Origin: Blastobasis lacticolella
Taxonomy: Eukaryota; Arthropoda; Insecta; Lepidoptera; Blastobasidae
Assembly: GCA_905147135.1 (NCBI GenBank)
Contig: LR990050.1
Location: forward strand, 2,244,501-2,308,500
Length of the DNA: 64,000 bases
Direction: 5' to 3'
The position numbers and the translations under genes are program-made. How positions within the stretch are numbered: the stretch's first letter is position 1; each line of letters begins with the position of its first letter. Shown here in pieces: positions 43,368 through 58,300 of the stretch. The notes under the pieces were generated by a model. The model saw only the letters and a list, made by a program, of their open reading frames with translations. It did no database searches and was not told the DNA's origin.

Positions 43368-46300
43368 TCAGTGCACTTTATTTGTGGCCGGCCTCATTAT
43401 GAAGCTGACAGAGTTAGAGGCGCGAGGAAAGCACGGCAGTGCGCCGGCTCGCACCATGAACGCAGCGCTGGCCAGCATGCCGACTAGGCCGACACCCATA
43501 CCTATCCAGGGGAGGAAGCGGACCACCGACAGCTTCTGGTGGGCGTTGCGGAGCTCTTCCTGCAAGTCTGAAGGGATCTCGGCGCCCTGGGTTGGAGAGA
43601 GAATTATTGTCAATAATCACCGCTAACCAAAGGTCCATCGGCTTATCGAAGGTTAGCTGGAAAAAATCCCGTTGCATTGGAGAAATGGGATAAGCTCGCC
43701 TATGAATTATAAACTGTTTTTTGTGTGTATTTAGTGTAATGTTTTATGCAATAAAGAGATAACAACAACAATCCCAAAAAACAAACTTATGTGAAAAGAA
43801 GGCAATCGATATGCAATGATAGCCGTGTGGTGTCCGGCAGAGTAGAATAGCACCAACCCCTTACACTCATGGGTGTCGTCGTACATGGCGACTAATGTTT
43901 TCGAGGCAAATAATCAAGAGTCTCCGTAGACTGGAAAATTGGTAGCAGCACTTTCCATTGTTATATTTAAACACTGCGATCTCCAACCCAACCAAGCGTG
44001 GAGACTATGGCAATAACCTCCTCTTTCGTGGGAGAGGCCCTAAATCCTGCAGTGACCATGCGGCCGAAGATGGAGCATGGATGTCTAGTCCACTCTAACT
44101 GCCCAGGGTCAGGGATCAACGGAGTCCTGCTACCGGTTATTCTTATCGACCGGTGTGAAAATGTATGTGACCGAGGCAAGGATTGTAGTTTGTTGTTATT
44201 TCTCTAACGCGTCTTTACGTGCCGATATGTATTATTATACCAATGGCTACTAAGTCATGTACCTACAAATCTTGTCAGTTATGAACAGTAGTTGCAATGC
44301 TAGCTGATGCTCTTACGGCGAGGGTAAACATCGTAATGCCGACCCTGGGCCATATTGCGGGAGACCACAACCGGGACATTGACCCAAGTTGATTATTTTT
44401 TCATGTATGTGTATGATACCTCTTCAATCCACAGTAGCGGGAACAATCCAGTGGGCACTTTGGCAAGTTGCGGCGTGTTGGGCATCTGGCGAAGCTCGAT
44501 GTTGAACTGCATACGCTTCACGCCGCGCAGCGCCACTCCCGTAACCTGGGGAAGCGACGTTGAGGCTTATTAGCTGTGATAGTGGTGAATGATAGAAAAA
44601 ATACTCCTGGCGGAGGTGGTGAATGACGACATGAGTGGTTCAGTTGGTTAACATGCCGGCTGTCACGCAGAGGCCTTGGGTTCGATGCCCGGCCGTTCCG
44701 AAATTAAAATAATGAATTTTAATTTCTGTTATTGGTCTGGGTGTAGTGTGTATCAGTATGTATTTAAAAAACAATATTTATTATAAATAAAGTTTATTAG
44801 TAATTTAACACACATAACACAAACTTTGCTAGATGGCGCTGTGTGAACTTGCCCAAGCATATTTATTATTACAGTGTGTTTGGCAAGTAGACTAAGGTGT
44901 GTAGGTATTTAGTAACTCCACTGAACCACAGCTCTACATCGAAGAATAAGGTCTATTCGACAAGTTGACGAGTCATGACGTGTTATTCGGTTCACGGTTC
45001 ACATTATGCTTCAGAGAGGACTAAATACACAAATTCTCATTTGAATCCGACGATGCCTAGTGATCTCAAAACCTGACACACTCGATACATCCATGAATCA
45101 ACTGCGCCGTGCATTAGGTTAAGCATTGCCTCCTTTATGGGTCACCTAAGTCTTTCTCATCATCATCATCATATTCCTCTGGTTTCTACCAGGGTTCGTT
45201 TACCTACGCTTTCTACTTCACTTCACCAGGTCTTCAGCACCCTCCCGTCGCCATCGTGAGCCGTTGGCTCTCGCATCCGACTCATTGATGTCAATCCATC
45301 GCTTCTTACCCTCCCATTGCTTCTTATACCTTGACACCTCTTTATTGAAACCGACAAGTACCTATTTGCCACATATCCCTGGGACTTACGCAACACGTTC
45401 CCAAAAGAGCGTCGAGCCGAGATATGCGCGATATCTGTCACGGCAAGGCTCAATGGATATACTAGTTACGTACTCGGCCAAGTCACGTAACGCACATCCA
45501 CTGCAGCGATTGATAACAACAGTAGAGCTCGTCTAGTCTAAGATGCAGCGCCCTACTACTTAGTTAGTTGATTTCGATGTGTGAGTGCAAATATTGATAA
45601 CGACACTTCATCTGTGTGGGAGCCAATGAACGACGCGTGTTCCTGCGTTTGAATCTCACCGGCAACTGAATGACCAATTACAACGGCATTTGTATATGTA
45701 TTGCGTCCATATTTTAAACTTGCTTGTGTGCGGTAATGCGATAGTGGGGTGCGTCATTTTAGATTAGACGAGCTCTACCTAAACAACTACTACTACTACT
45801 GCTTATGTCTACTTCAAGAAGGATGAACTGTTTTCTACCACACGAGCTTTGTTAATTAACCTCTTAAGTAGACCTAATAAAAAAAAACAACTTATACTCA
45901 CAGGATCCAAATAGGCGTAACTAGCATGCTTCTCCTTGTCAGGCTTGACTCCTTCAGCGAAGTACTCCAGCAGCTCCTCTGAGCCAAGGTAGAAGTGGGG
46001 CAGGGAGGCGATGGCGGGCGCGCCTTGGCAAGGGTTCAGGTTGAGCAAACCCATCAACAGACACCCGTCGTGGTTGCCGCTCCAGTCACTGCGCGATAAA
46101 TGGTAAAACCCTACTTTAGCGATAAAAGTTAAGGTAATAAAATCGACAAACGTCGGAAACCGCCCGGCTAAGGCTAAGTATATACCTATATTAATTTAAC
46201 AATTAGCTAGGCCAGTTAGTAGATACTAAAGTATTTCCCAAAATTTTGAACAGATTTCAATAAAACAAAGCTTAGAACCATCTCGATTTAACTGGTTTTT

Positions 46301-49300
46301 AAATAAAGACAACCGCAGAAATCTAATAATTCAGTCGTGAGTTATGATACCATATATTCGTCGTGGGTTAAAAATACAGTCCTAATGATATTCTAGCGGA
46401 CTGCTCAGCACATCAGATGGAAATGGATGCCCCATGGAAATTCAAGTCCTTGAATATAATACGCAATATTCTGCGCACATGAGGAAGCAAAGTCATAAGT
46501 GAAAAGTTTGTCGCGTTACCAAAACAAAAAGTATAATTTCCTTTGAATATTTACTCGTGCAAACAACGTCATTCATCATCATCATCATCGTCATATCAGC
46601 CAGAAGACGCCTACTGCTGGGCATAGGCCTCCCCCAGAGATCTTTACAAAGGCCGGTCCTGTGCTTTCCGAATCCAGCTGGTACCTGCGATCCTTACCAG
46701 GTCGTTGGTCCACCTTGTAGGAGGCCTACCCACGCTGCGTCTTCCGGTACGTCGCCGCCACGCGAGAACTTTACTGCCCTATCGGCCATCTGTTCTTCGA
46801 GCTATGTGCCCTGCCCACTGCCACTTCAGTTGGGCAATCCTTAGAGCTATGTCGGTGACCTTGGTTCGCTTGCGGATCTCCTCATTTCTGATCCGATCGC
46901 ACAAAGAAACTCCGAGCATAGCACTTTCCATTGCACTTTGGGTAACAGTGAGCTTTCTTATAAGGCCCACAGTGAGCGGCCACGTTTCAGTTCCGTAAGT
47001 CATCACTGGCAACACACATTGGTCAAAGACCTTCGTCTTGAGACACTGCGGTAATTGGGACGAAAATATGTGGCGTAGCTTCCCGAACGCTGCCCAACGG
47101 AGTTGGATTCGTCGATTGACCTCTTTCTCGAAATTGGACCTACCTAGCTGGATTATTTGTCCTAGGTATGTATAGTCGTCAACAACTTCAAATGGAGCGC
47201 CTCCAACTGTCATTGGAGTGACAGAGGCACAACATGGATATTCGACATAATTTTCGTCTTGTCCATGTTCATTTTAAAACCTACTTGTTGAGAGGCACTA
47301 CAGAGGTCATCGAGCATTTTGCCCAAGTCTTCCAGGGTTTCAGCCATGACTACGATATCGCCAGCAAATCTGAGGTGAGTGAGGTACTCGCCGTTAATAT
47401 TGATGCCAAGTCCTTCCCAGTATAATTTCCTTTGAATATTTACTCGTGCAAACAACGTCATTAGCGCTTTACATTTCACAAAGTTCACCGACAGGTTGAC
47501 TGACTTTTAATTGAATCCGGAATATTACGGACTTCCAGCCTGTTCCATCCATAAATCATATTATTGGCCCGAACGCGGGATCCGCTTAAAAGTTTATTCG
47601 CGATGCTCGAGTCAATTGCTCGCTCGGGTGTGGCTGTTTTTAATTGTTATTCACTGCTTCGGGATTGGGTCGATCGGTACCACCCGGAACACCTGGCATC
47701 GATGACGATATATCAGATAAACCTTAAATAGGTCCAACGGACCGTCTGTTCGTTTGTAATACTGGTAAAACTAATTCTTGCAGTCAAGTACGTAGGTTGT
47801 ACTTAGGCGCTGTCCTAATTGGCAACGGTCGTGCGACGGGCGGTTTTAAGGTCCCCTATTGTTTGGGCAACATCCGTCGTAGGACCCCATAATCCTAACT
47901 GAACTGTGGACAAAACAACATCAACACGACCGCGGTAAAACTCCTAACACCGCTGTTGCTAAAACTCCCAAAAACACAGTCGCGAAATGTTTATCTCAAA
48001 CAAAAACTTCTGCCGGTAGTTTTTCCAGGAATTTGGTTTGAAAACCGCAGCAGTCTAGGGAGTTTTGGTCGTTGTTGTTAGCCGAATTACAAAATACCGT
48101 ATCACCAGGGAGGACAGAAAACTGACTTCAGTTTTTTGGCCCTGCTATTTGAAGTGATAAGTTTTTTAACTTTTGTTTACTTTTAAACTGTCAGAAATCC
48201 CCCATTGTGTTGCCACTACTCACAAACGAAACGTTGCTAGAACTATGAGCATAAGGCCTCAATTCCTACGGGCTCACAGTGCGCGTGATACAGTGGACAT
48301 TTTGATATAGTGGACATTTGTACATAAAGGAAAGTAACAACTCGCCACATGGCGATATTATGCCGGTGAGCTGTCACCTAAATCACATGCGGAAAGGTCC
48401 TGCATTTTTGTTACATAAAAAGTAAGTGACGGCTACAGTTACCACTTTCAATCTATTGGGTTTTCCATTTTTTTTTTGTTATCCGGCAGACAAACAGGCA
48501 TGCGGGCCACCTGATGGAAAGTGGTCACCGCCGCCTATGGACATCAACAACACCAGGGGAGTCACCAATGCGTTGCCCGCCTCTGAAGAGACCTCTAATA
48601 TACCTCTTGAACGATCCCATGTCATAGTCCAAAGGAAACACTGTGGCTGGGAGCTCATTCCACATCCGAATCGTACGAGCGAGAAACGTTCTTTCAAACC
48701 TTCGCGTGGTGACCAACAGAGGGTCTACGTAGTGGGGATGAGTACCCAGCCCACGGCGGGTGGTGCGATGGCGGAATTGTGCTGTGGGCACCAGATCGAA
48801 AAGTTCCTCGGAACACTCCCCATTGTACAGCCGGTAGAACACATGTTTGTCACTGGGTAATATAAAAAAGTTACGAACATTACTTACTGTCGACAAAAGC
48901 ATTGGTTGTCGTGGTTAGCAGATTTCGCGGCCAGTGCAGACTCTGGCATTTCATAGTAGTACGCGGGCAGCTCGTACAGTTCTCGCTTATCAACCAGACT
49001 GATGTACAGAGACCTTTAGACAAAGTATATGAAAATTAAGTAAGTGGTCGTAACTGCATGAACGAATGAATGAACACTTTATTGTATAAATACAAGATAC
49101 AGTCGGTACATATTGGTAGCAACAGAGAAAACAACAGGCGTCCTTATCGCTTAAAGCGATATCTTCCCGGCAACCTTAAATCTCTGATCTTAGGTTAATC
49201 TTTGATTAGCTTGAATAACGCCTCCATCCAACAGCATAACGTTTGAATTTATGAAACAGTCAAGCTATACTTTTTGACAAAATGTGGACTTGGTAGAGAG

Positions 49301-52300
49301 CCTTTGTAGAGTTACGGGCTTGGCTCTTTATGAGATCAGAAACTTATAAACAGTGAATCCGCTATGAGCTCGGAAGGCTTAGCGAAGCAAGTTTAAATTA
49401 ATTGTTTTTGTGCGATATAAATAAGGCGATCAGGTGCCGATGGTATACAAGAGGCACAAAGCTGATCTGTAGCCGTATTCACAATGGCTCGGAAATCGGA
49501 TACGGAATCCACAAAGGACCCCGCAAAAGTTCTTAGAAAAATGTGGTTTCAGTTAATTTTGATGAAATTTTCATATGTTATAGAGAGTAGAGTTTCCGTG
49601 GAATCTATCGGAATTCTGAATAACAGTTTTCGAATCGATCGACACGGTTTCGTCACTCACGAATTTCGTGTCGAATCGTTCGGAAACGGTTTCGAATCGT
49701 TGTGAATACGGCTACTGTATATTTCATCGATCAACACTTGGGAGCATGTAGATGCCCAGCCTGGACGTTCAGTAGTGGAGTACTCCGGCTGAGATAACGA
49801 TTGTATTCAAAGTAGAATTGAAATCATTCGATTGCTCCCTAAGCTGATAATCCGTGACCTACCCCTGATCCGTATCTACGGAACTTTATTAATTGGGCAG
49901 CCGAGTCTTAGGTGCCTATAGCTTCAGATAGAGTCATAAATCTCTTAAGATAAATCGAAATTTTATTACTACTCCAGATGGATTGATTGGTTCCTTTTAC
50001 GAAGTACTCCCGATTAATAAGAATGTACCTGCTTCGGTACATTCTTATTTAGACGGATTTTGAAACTATCTGTTTAGCAGTTGCCCCGTGGAGTATGACC
50101 TGCGACTTTCTTTGAGGGTCCATGCTGAAGTTTTATAAGTTGGCGTTCCTTTGGTGGCACTTCCTACGCTCTTTTGTTTTAAATTACTTTGTTTTCTTGC
50201 CGCGCGCCAACTTTTAATTAATGCGCTGTGAATAGATCTTAGGGATCTATCGGACAGAAATCTCGTTCTGAGGTCGAGCGTTCATTCAGTTATTTGTTCT
50301 TGGTTGGTTAACCGACGCTGTCCTAATGTACCTAATGTAATATAAGACAACGAATGCAGAATGCGAATGCGGGACTCCAGAGCCAGCCGAGGACCGAGTT
50401 CAAACTATCTCACAAGTGCAATAACGTCGCGAGCGTTTTTGCCATAACGCGTTCCCCCTTTCCACGCGTTTTTGTCATCGTGTAGCAACTGCTTAAAATG
50501 TAGGTACCTCATAAACTCATTGCTTGTAAATCCCATTAGGAGTGAACGTTCTCTGATTGGAGGACGCAGGAATACACGCTTACTTCTATAATTTCTGTGT
50601 TATTATCACACCGTAGATATCGCAATAAGACGCATCTATGTCGCTAAGCATGATGTGTGAATGTCGGACAGCCTATTTACCTGCAAAGTTCCGGCTCGAA
50701 CGAATACAGCCGCTGAGGGATGTTAGCTTCGTCCATCGGCGGGAATATGGTGGAATCGGACCCGTTGATCATCCCGCAGTACTTGTCGCCCCAGTTGTTC
50801 ATCCGATAAGCGCCCTTGTACGAGAGAATATGGCCGAGCTCGCGCACGTTTTCTGTGCCACGCACCATCTCGAAGGGGCCCGTCTCCGTGCGGTTTAGCT
50901 GGTGGAAAATCGTTGAATGACATTAATGTTTTTTATTTATTTAGGGGCTGCCCTTATTGGCAACGTTCGTGCGACAGGCGGTTTCGAGGTCTCCTATTGG
51001 TCGAACGATCCCGTCGCACGACCGTTGTCAATTAGGATAGCGCCTTAGACTAGCCAGGCTTTTGACCGCCATCTCACCTGGTGAGATGCGGCCGTTGATG
51101 GAGGATCCTGTATAGGAACAGCCTATTCACTCTAGCCTTAAGGCGTCTAGATTATAATGATTAGGGATCTCACTCGCAGGCAACCTACTTTTTTTATAAC
51201 GTAACTAGTAGACCCAGTGCGACTTCGTTTACGAGCACTTACTTTACTACTACTATTTTTGCTTATAAACCTTCCTCTTGAATGACTCTATCTATTGTTG
51301 AAAAGCTCATTAAAATGTGTTGCGTAGTTTAAAAGATCTAAGCGTACATAGATACATAGGGACAGACGGCCAAGCGATTTTGTTATACACTCACGCCCAG
51401 GACTAAGGGAAGTAAGGGTACTCGAATTTGGAGATCCGCATGAAGTGCCAGATTTTTGAATTTCACTGGCACACCCGATTTTCCGGTTAGAGTTAGAATG
51501 GCTGGTTTTGTCATTTATCTGGAAGATTAATTAAAAAATACATATTTGCTACTATGACTATCCAATGGACTAATTTTGGGCCCGCTACTGCGACTAATTT
51601 CTTATTTCATACCTATTAATAGTTCCCTATATATATTTAGATCACCTATTTCACCAGTTTCGGATTTATGGAGATAAATAACTGTCTATATGTTCTTCCC
51701 CAGACTGCCGGCCATTGGGGCTGTGTGGCCATTTGACGACCTGAGCAGTTCAGTTGATTAACATGCCACGCAGAGGCCCCGGGTTCGATTCCCGGCCGGG
51801 CCTGAATAAGTTGATGGCGCTGTGTGAATTGTCCAAGCATATTTGGTTATTTATCTAGCAAAAAAAAAATCTAAATCGCGTTTCAGTAGTTAGGTGATTA
51901 CCCCAACATCCAAACGTACGTAGATAAAAACTTACAAACATATTTTAAACTTTTCCCCTTTACAATATTAGTATTATAAAAATTACAACCAACATTATTT
52001 TCTCGGTAATCTTGACCATCCATTCTGACGTCAGAGTACCAAGAATATGTAGTAGCTATTATCTCTATTGAAGGTAGCAATTATTGAATTAATTCCTACG
52101 AACAAACACCGCAAGCGATCAGCTATTCTGATACTAATGAATTCGAATAAGGCGCGGTTCTTGTTGAATTTGTATGAGAGCCGGCGACATGAGTTCGCTC
52201 AATAAGCAAGTGCCTTTTTTTTTTTCGCCAACACTGAATGCATCCTAATTCTGGTGAACAAACTGGTGTAATTGGCTCACAAAACTACCTGTGGCTCAGG

Positions 52301-55300
52301 TAATGCGCTTATACATTTGACTAAATTCAGTCGTCTAAATTCAGAAGCAAAAACTTGAGAGCAAATCAAAGTGGAATATATTGCTCATAAAACAAGGCTC
52401 ATTTTTGCATCACGCCTTTTGAAAAGCAGAGCGACACGGATCTTAATATAAGTGACACATAAATGGACCTCATTCTATGTGTCGCATCCGATGAAACCTG
52501 AAAAGCCCTTCCGGCTACAGGTGCTCCCAGAGGGAGTTTAGCACGTATGCGCCTAGGTCCCTTTTTGGCGAGTCGTGCATAACCAGTCCGGCCGGCCGGC
52601 TGGTACTCATGAGAGTTTACCTCCTTCTTCCCAACCGCTATACCGGAGGGTGCCCATTTCCTTTGCGTTGGGCACAAAAAAAAAAAACAAAAACCTCATT
52701 CTATGAGCAATACATTCCACTTTATTTACCTACCATACAAAAGGTGTCGACACCGTTCGTAAAACCTTCCACACACTTTTGGAAAAATGTAAAGTACGGA
52801 AAACTTCTCCAGAAACCTCATTCCACGATTCCACAACACGAGTAAACACGGAAGAAAGTTCCTTTGGAATCTGAGGGAGGCGCGTTGTTATTGCGTTACA
52901 CCTTGTTATTGTTCTAAGTGGATTATTATTATTATTATTATTTTATTTTAATCACGTTTATTCAGTTTAGGCTTTTACAAATACTCATGAATGTCGGAAT
53001 CTTAAATATTTTACATTATTAAAAATAAAATACTCCGGCGCCGCGGCACTACCACCAAAGGCCATAAAAAAAAAAAACTTCGCGACCGCGATTGATTAAC
53101 TGTCACCGTGACTGTCAGTGAATGATGCCGCTCACGCCGCTCGTATTTGATAAGATAGGATATAACGCGCCCTCTATCGTATTTATTTATAAAAAAATTA
53201 TGCACTAAGGTACATTACCGGACTTAAAGATAAAGTAGCCTTATCTACCAGTCCATCGTGAAAAATAAATGTGATCGGAAAAGGTAGGCGGTGCGGAGGA
53301 TACAATGAGATAAGATGGCGGAGGGGACACCTTACACAAATAAATGCTAAGTGGATTACAAGATCTGTCTAAATGGAAAATACGCAAGTAATTGAGTTTG
53401 TACCGAATCTTTAACCTAATTTAGGGAGGCGGCGGGGTTGTGCGACATTTTCCGAGAGCACACTCACATGGGAAAACATTGAGAAGTAGAATCCGTTTTC
53501 GCCGTCTTCAGCGGGCCGCATGTTCGGGGGTGATTCCGACTTTATCTTGCCACACACGAGACCTGGAATAATAATAAACTTTATTAACAGACATAGCTAG
53601 AATTAAGCGTCAGTGGCTAAGGCGCTGCGTCCTAATTGTATTAGAGGTGTTCGTTATATTAGATAACGGGTATATTATAACGGTATAAAAATATACTTAT
53701 AACACCTAATATTAATACATAATATTTTCTGCTACTAATATATTGCCATTTCACACAACACAAAATAACCGAATCATATTATTCTTATTCAGTACCTTTT
53801 TATATTAATATTCAACTGTTGTGTTATTTTTTCTGTTATGTAAGCGGTTAATGTCTTCGAAAGTAGCAAAACTAATGTTTTTATGTGGTAACACAAATAT
53901 ATTGATTAATAATGCATATTTTTATACAATTTAGTTCCCCAATTACTAAATCAACTGTAAATAATAATACATAACTGAAAAACGGCGATCGTTATACGGT
54001 ACGTATATTATTAGGGTGTTATATTGTAACGTTTAAAATAACATAATATTTTATGATAGCACAACGTTCTGTTATAATACTCGTATATGAATATAACGTA
54101 TCCGCGCACCTCTAAATTGAATACGGTCGTGCGACCATTGTTGTGCGACGGGCGGTTTTTAGGTCTCCTATTGGTCGGGTGACGTTTTTCGTACGACCAT
54201 GTTCGCACGACCTTTGTCAATTAGGACAGCGCCTAAGGGGTTCGACTCGTCAGCGAAAGGTACTGGGTTAAAACCACAATGACTGTTTTTTGAGTTATAT
54301 ACCTATATTAGTGAACACTAACCGATATTCTTACGGTGAAGGAAAACATCGACGTCGCCTGAATGTGTAACCATTATCCAAATTGGTCGGGTTCCCCACG
54401 GACGAGTCACGGAGGTGAGATGGCAGTCGCTCCACTGCAATTACTTAGGTACCTGATCTGTGAAACCCTAGATCATTTATTTACACTTTTGATCTTGAAT
54501 TTCGTCTTCTAGTATAGGTTAAATTAAATTGCGCAATGTATTTTAGGTAGGTTTCTACTTAATGTCATGCACACGCTTACCTTAATTACAATGCCTGTGA
54601 TTTTCATTAAGCTTTGCAGTTAGTCAGTGGAATGTTAAGTTATGTTACTTTGATCACAATGAAAGTGCTTGGGTAGACGTAGAGTAGGATCATGTGGTAT
54701 ACCGTGGCTATGGCAGGAACACCAAATCGACTCCAAACCGTAGCGCGTACCGAGAAATTCCAACGGATTATAGACGTTAAATTTGCTGTGATGGATACCT
54801 CAAACGACGTGGATGGTACAATACCAATAGGGGTTCAAACGCTGAGACGCGAGAGGCTTAAATTTTATCATAAGCAGCGTATAGGTGAGAAGCTCAAACG
54901 CTCGGAGAGGATCAAAGTTACTGACATAGCACACAGAATTAGTACGCTAAAGTGGCAGTGGCGTGGCCATATCTGCCGACGAACCCGCAATCGCTGGGGT
55001 AAACGAGTTCTTGAGTGGGATTTCATGTCAAATTCTTCCCAATTAAGCATACAGTAAAATACTGTGAAATTTTGAAATTCAAGCATGTTGTTGTGTCTTA
55101 GTCTACAGTGGCTCAACTGGCAAGGGTTCACAGTGGAACCTAGATGCTAAAATAAAGCAACTACATTATTATTTCATAAATATAAAAAAAAATGTATTTG
55201 TGAGTAGGTAAGTACTTACTTTAAATGTTTTTACTATTACAGAACCCACAAATTGCGTAGCTATGTCTACAAAATTGTAATAAAAGTTAATTTATTGGGT

Positions 55301-58300
55301 TTATGGTAACCACAGATTAAAGCCCAGAATTATTTAATCATCATGAACAGTATAATAGTCCTTACTATGTCACGAGGCTCGTTCCGTCCTTGGCACGAGG
55401 TGAGACTTCGCAATAACCAACTTAAGTAATAAGAGTAATCGTATCAAATGAAAGTCTTATAATTTCCTTTGTACTTCGTGGTTGCTCTTTCTAGACAAAG
55501 TTGCTACTTGTAATCAGTGGGAGCGATTCTCTAAATGTATGGCAATCGGATCGTTCTAGTTTTGGTGGAGGGCCGTCGGCTTAAATCTGTGACAAAAGGA
55601 ATTTTCGAAAATGTTAAAGGAGACCTACATGAAACTTTTGATTATTGAGACATGAAACATCAAAGGCTGCGCCAATGAATAATAATAATCATCTCGGCGT
55701 TAATGTCTCGGTTGTGCTATCACGCACGAGGGCCCGAAGTCCGCCTTCACCATAATCCAGGTTTAGGCATGTCAGGTAATTACGACTTCCATCTGACTTT
55801 AATGCCCTGCTGCCAGGGGAATGTGACCAGACTGGATCATAGTTACACATTCAGTCACCTGAATGTGCACGTTTCATCACGATGTTTTCCCTCACCGTTA
55901 GAGCATCGGTTAGTGTTAAACTAATGTGCATAACTCAGAAAAGAGTCATTGATACATGGCCACAATGGGTTTCGAACCCGGTTCCTCTCTCTTACGAGTC
56001 GGATACTGTTACCACTTGGCCACTGACGCTCTTGCCAAAAGCCTGCGTTAATATACCCAATAAAAAAAACTACAGAGTAAAAAGAACATTACGGAACAAA
56101 ATACGCGATTTAATTTAAAACATTGCTAGGATAAACCGAGGAAAATCTTAAATGAAGGTGAAACAGTCATAAGGATTACTTTACTCATCGATTTTTAAAC
56201 CGTATAAGGATTACTGATGACGATAACGAGCCGCTAACGTCTCGAAATCCGATCCAACACGTTTTATTATAGCACAGCCACAGTTAGGCAATCGCACCCC
56301 CGAAAGCAAGTGTTGGTGATTCGATTACAGGGTAGCGTTTCCAAATTCTCACCAGAGTTCCATCCAGCCTAATGCAATAAGAATAAAGGACCCATTGTTA
56401 TTGCGACCAAAGGAATTGTTGCTTTCTTTTTTCCCGTTATTTGGACATTTGTGTCGATAACGAATAGGGACTGTGAATGGGACGTTTCCTTTGTGAAAGG
56501 ACTGTTTTCATTGTGAGTTCCCTTGTTAAGGTCCGCTTTACTGTATTTGGGAAGCGTAATACGTGGCTCAAGGTCATATGGACTTTGAAGTGTGGGTAGG
56601 TACGTTTTGTTATCTATGTTGTTGTGATGTTAAACGTGAAATAGGCCCATAATTACCTATTACTTCGATTTTTTTTTATTGCATAGGAAGGCACACAGTC
56701 GTACTTTCCAACGAATTTATATATTTATTTCTTTATTTATTCCTTTGTACAACATTACAGCTTAAAACTAATGCGATGCACAAATTAGGTTATAAATTAC
56801 AGCTACTATATACAATATACTTATAATTTAGGTAAGTTTTTCAGAAAACATTGCTATTATTGTATGCATATTTACTAAATTGTCGGCTAATGGAAAGTGG
56901 CCACCGTCGAGGACATATTCATATTCATTTATTCGTAGTAATAATCATACATCGTCATTTAAAATAGTTTCATGAATAGAATTACCAATAGTTAAAGGCT
57001 AAAATACAATTAATCAAAATAATCAAAATTGTAAAATAGTATTCAATTATCATGATTTAAAATCGTAAAGAATTAAATTAATATTATAATACGCTCGAAA
57101 ACGATATGTCCAATATTAATTAATCGAAATGTCAAATATAACGTTCCATGAAAAGACATCTGCAACCTAAGGAGAGCGGATGCGGTGCCGGCCTTTGAGG
57201 TACCTGTAGACATACCTTTTGGAGAGCCCCTTGTTGTAGTGCAAATAAAAGACTTCGGGAGGGAGCTTACACGTGCGTGTTTAAGCTACAATAGCGCTAA
57301 GTTTCACCAAAATTAGCTAAATACCTAGATTTGCTTCTTCATCTTATAGGTATTTTATAATTTTAGGAAGACCAACGGCTTCGAAATATTATGGTTGTAA
57401 TATAAATATATGCAATAGAGAACCAATTATAGGTCTCAACCAATACCTAAAAAAGTAAAGATAATACAACACAACAAAAAAAGTGTAAGCACCTGACTAA
57501 ACTAAATATCTATAATAAACTAATGACAAATATATATCTATAATGAAAACTAACTTGATACATATCACTTTCACCATTTATAAATTAGAGAACGCTCACT
57601 ACCTCCTTAACAAAAAAAAATGATTTATTAATCGCCTTATAAAAATCTTGGCGTTAATGTCCCTGTAGGTAATTTTTACGGGATCGTGAAAATCGTCTGA
57701 TCTATAATAACAGACATCCGGACATCCGCATCCTTCAAACTTTCGTATCAGCTTTTGACCGCGACCTTGTCCATGTAAATTCGGTTATTACATTCGGACC
57801 CATAACCGCACTTTTCGGGTAAACTTATTAGCCCTTCACACCAAAACTTTCATTTAAACGGATTTTGATTAAAGGGATCAGTAGGTCGTTTTAGACATAG
57901 ACATAGTCATAATGTTATATGGCAATTTCTACAATATAAACAAACAAACTATATCTTACTAACCTAAATTAGGTCAAATATAGTAGTGTCATGCCAAACT
58001 AGAGCTCAGCTCAGCATATGCTGTAGTTAGTGAGACCACAGCGCTGATTTTCAGCTTAGCCCTACAGTTAGTGCGTGCATTACTCACAAAGTGGTCAGAC
58101 AGGTAACGTAGTGCCGTACATTTGCCCACAATCTTATGTGCCGGTATTGGAAAGTCTTTGTAAACGCAAATCAATTAAGTTAAACATTGTTTGTTTTATT
58201 AACGAGCTTAAAACGATTAGTATATGTCAATTTGACTTTGACAGTTCTCTTGCCATCTCACCGTGTCTGTGTACTACAACGTTCGATAAATCATCACCAC

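Noticed and set aside
48426..48860. 144-codon plus-strand frame (also 25167-25505 and minus 62782-62997)
   Set aside because: Antisense shadows of LINE A; the true frame on the other strand carries the RT C-terminus.
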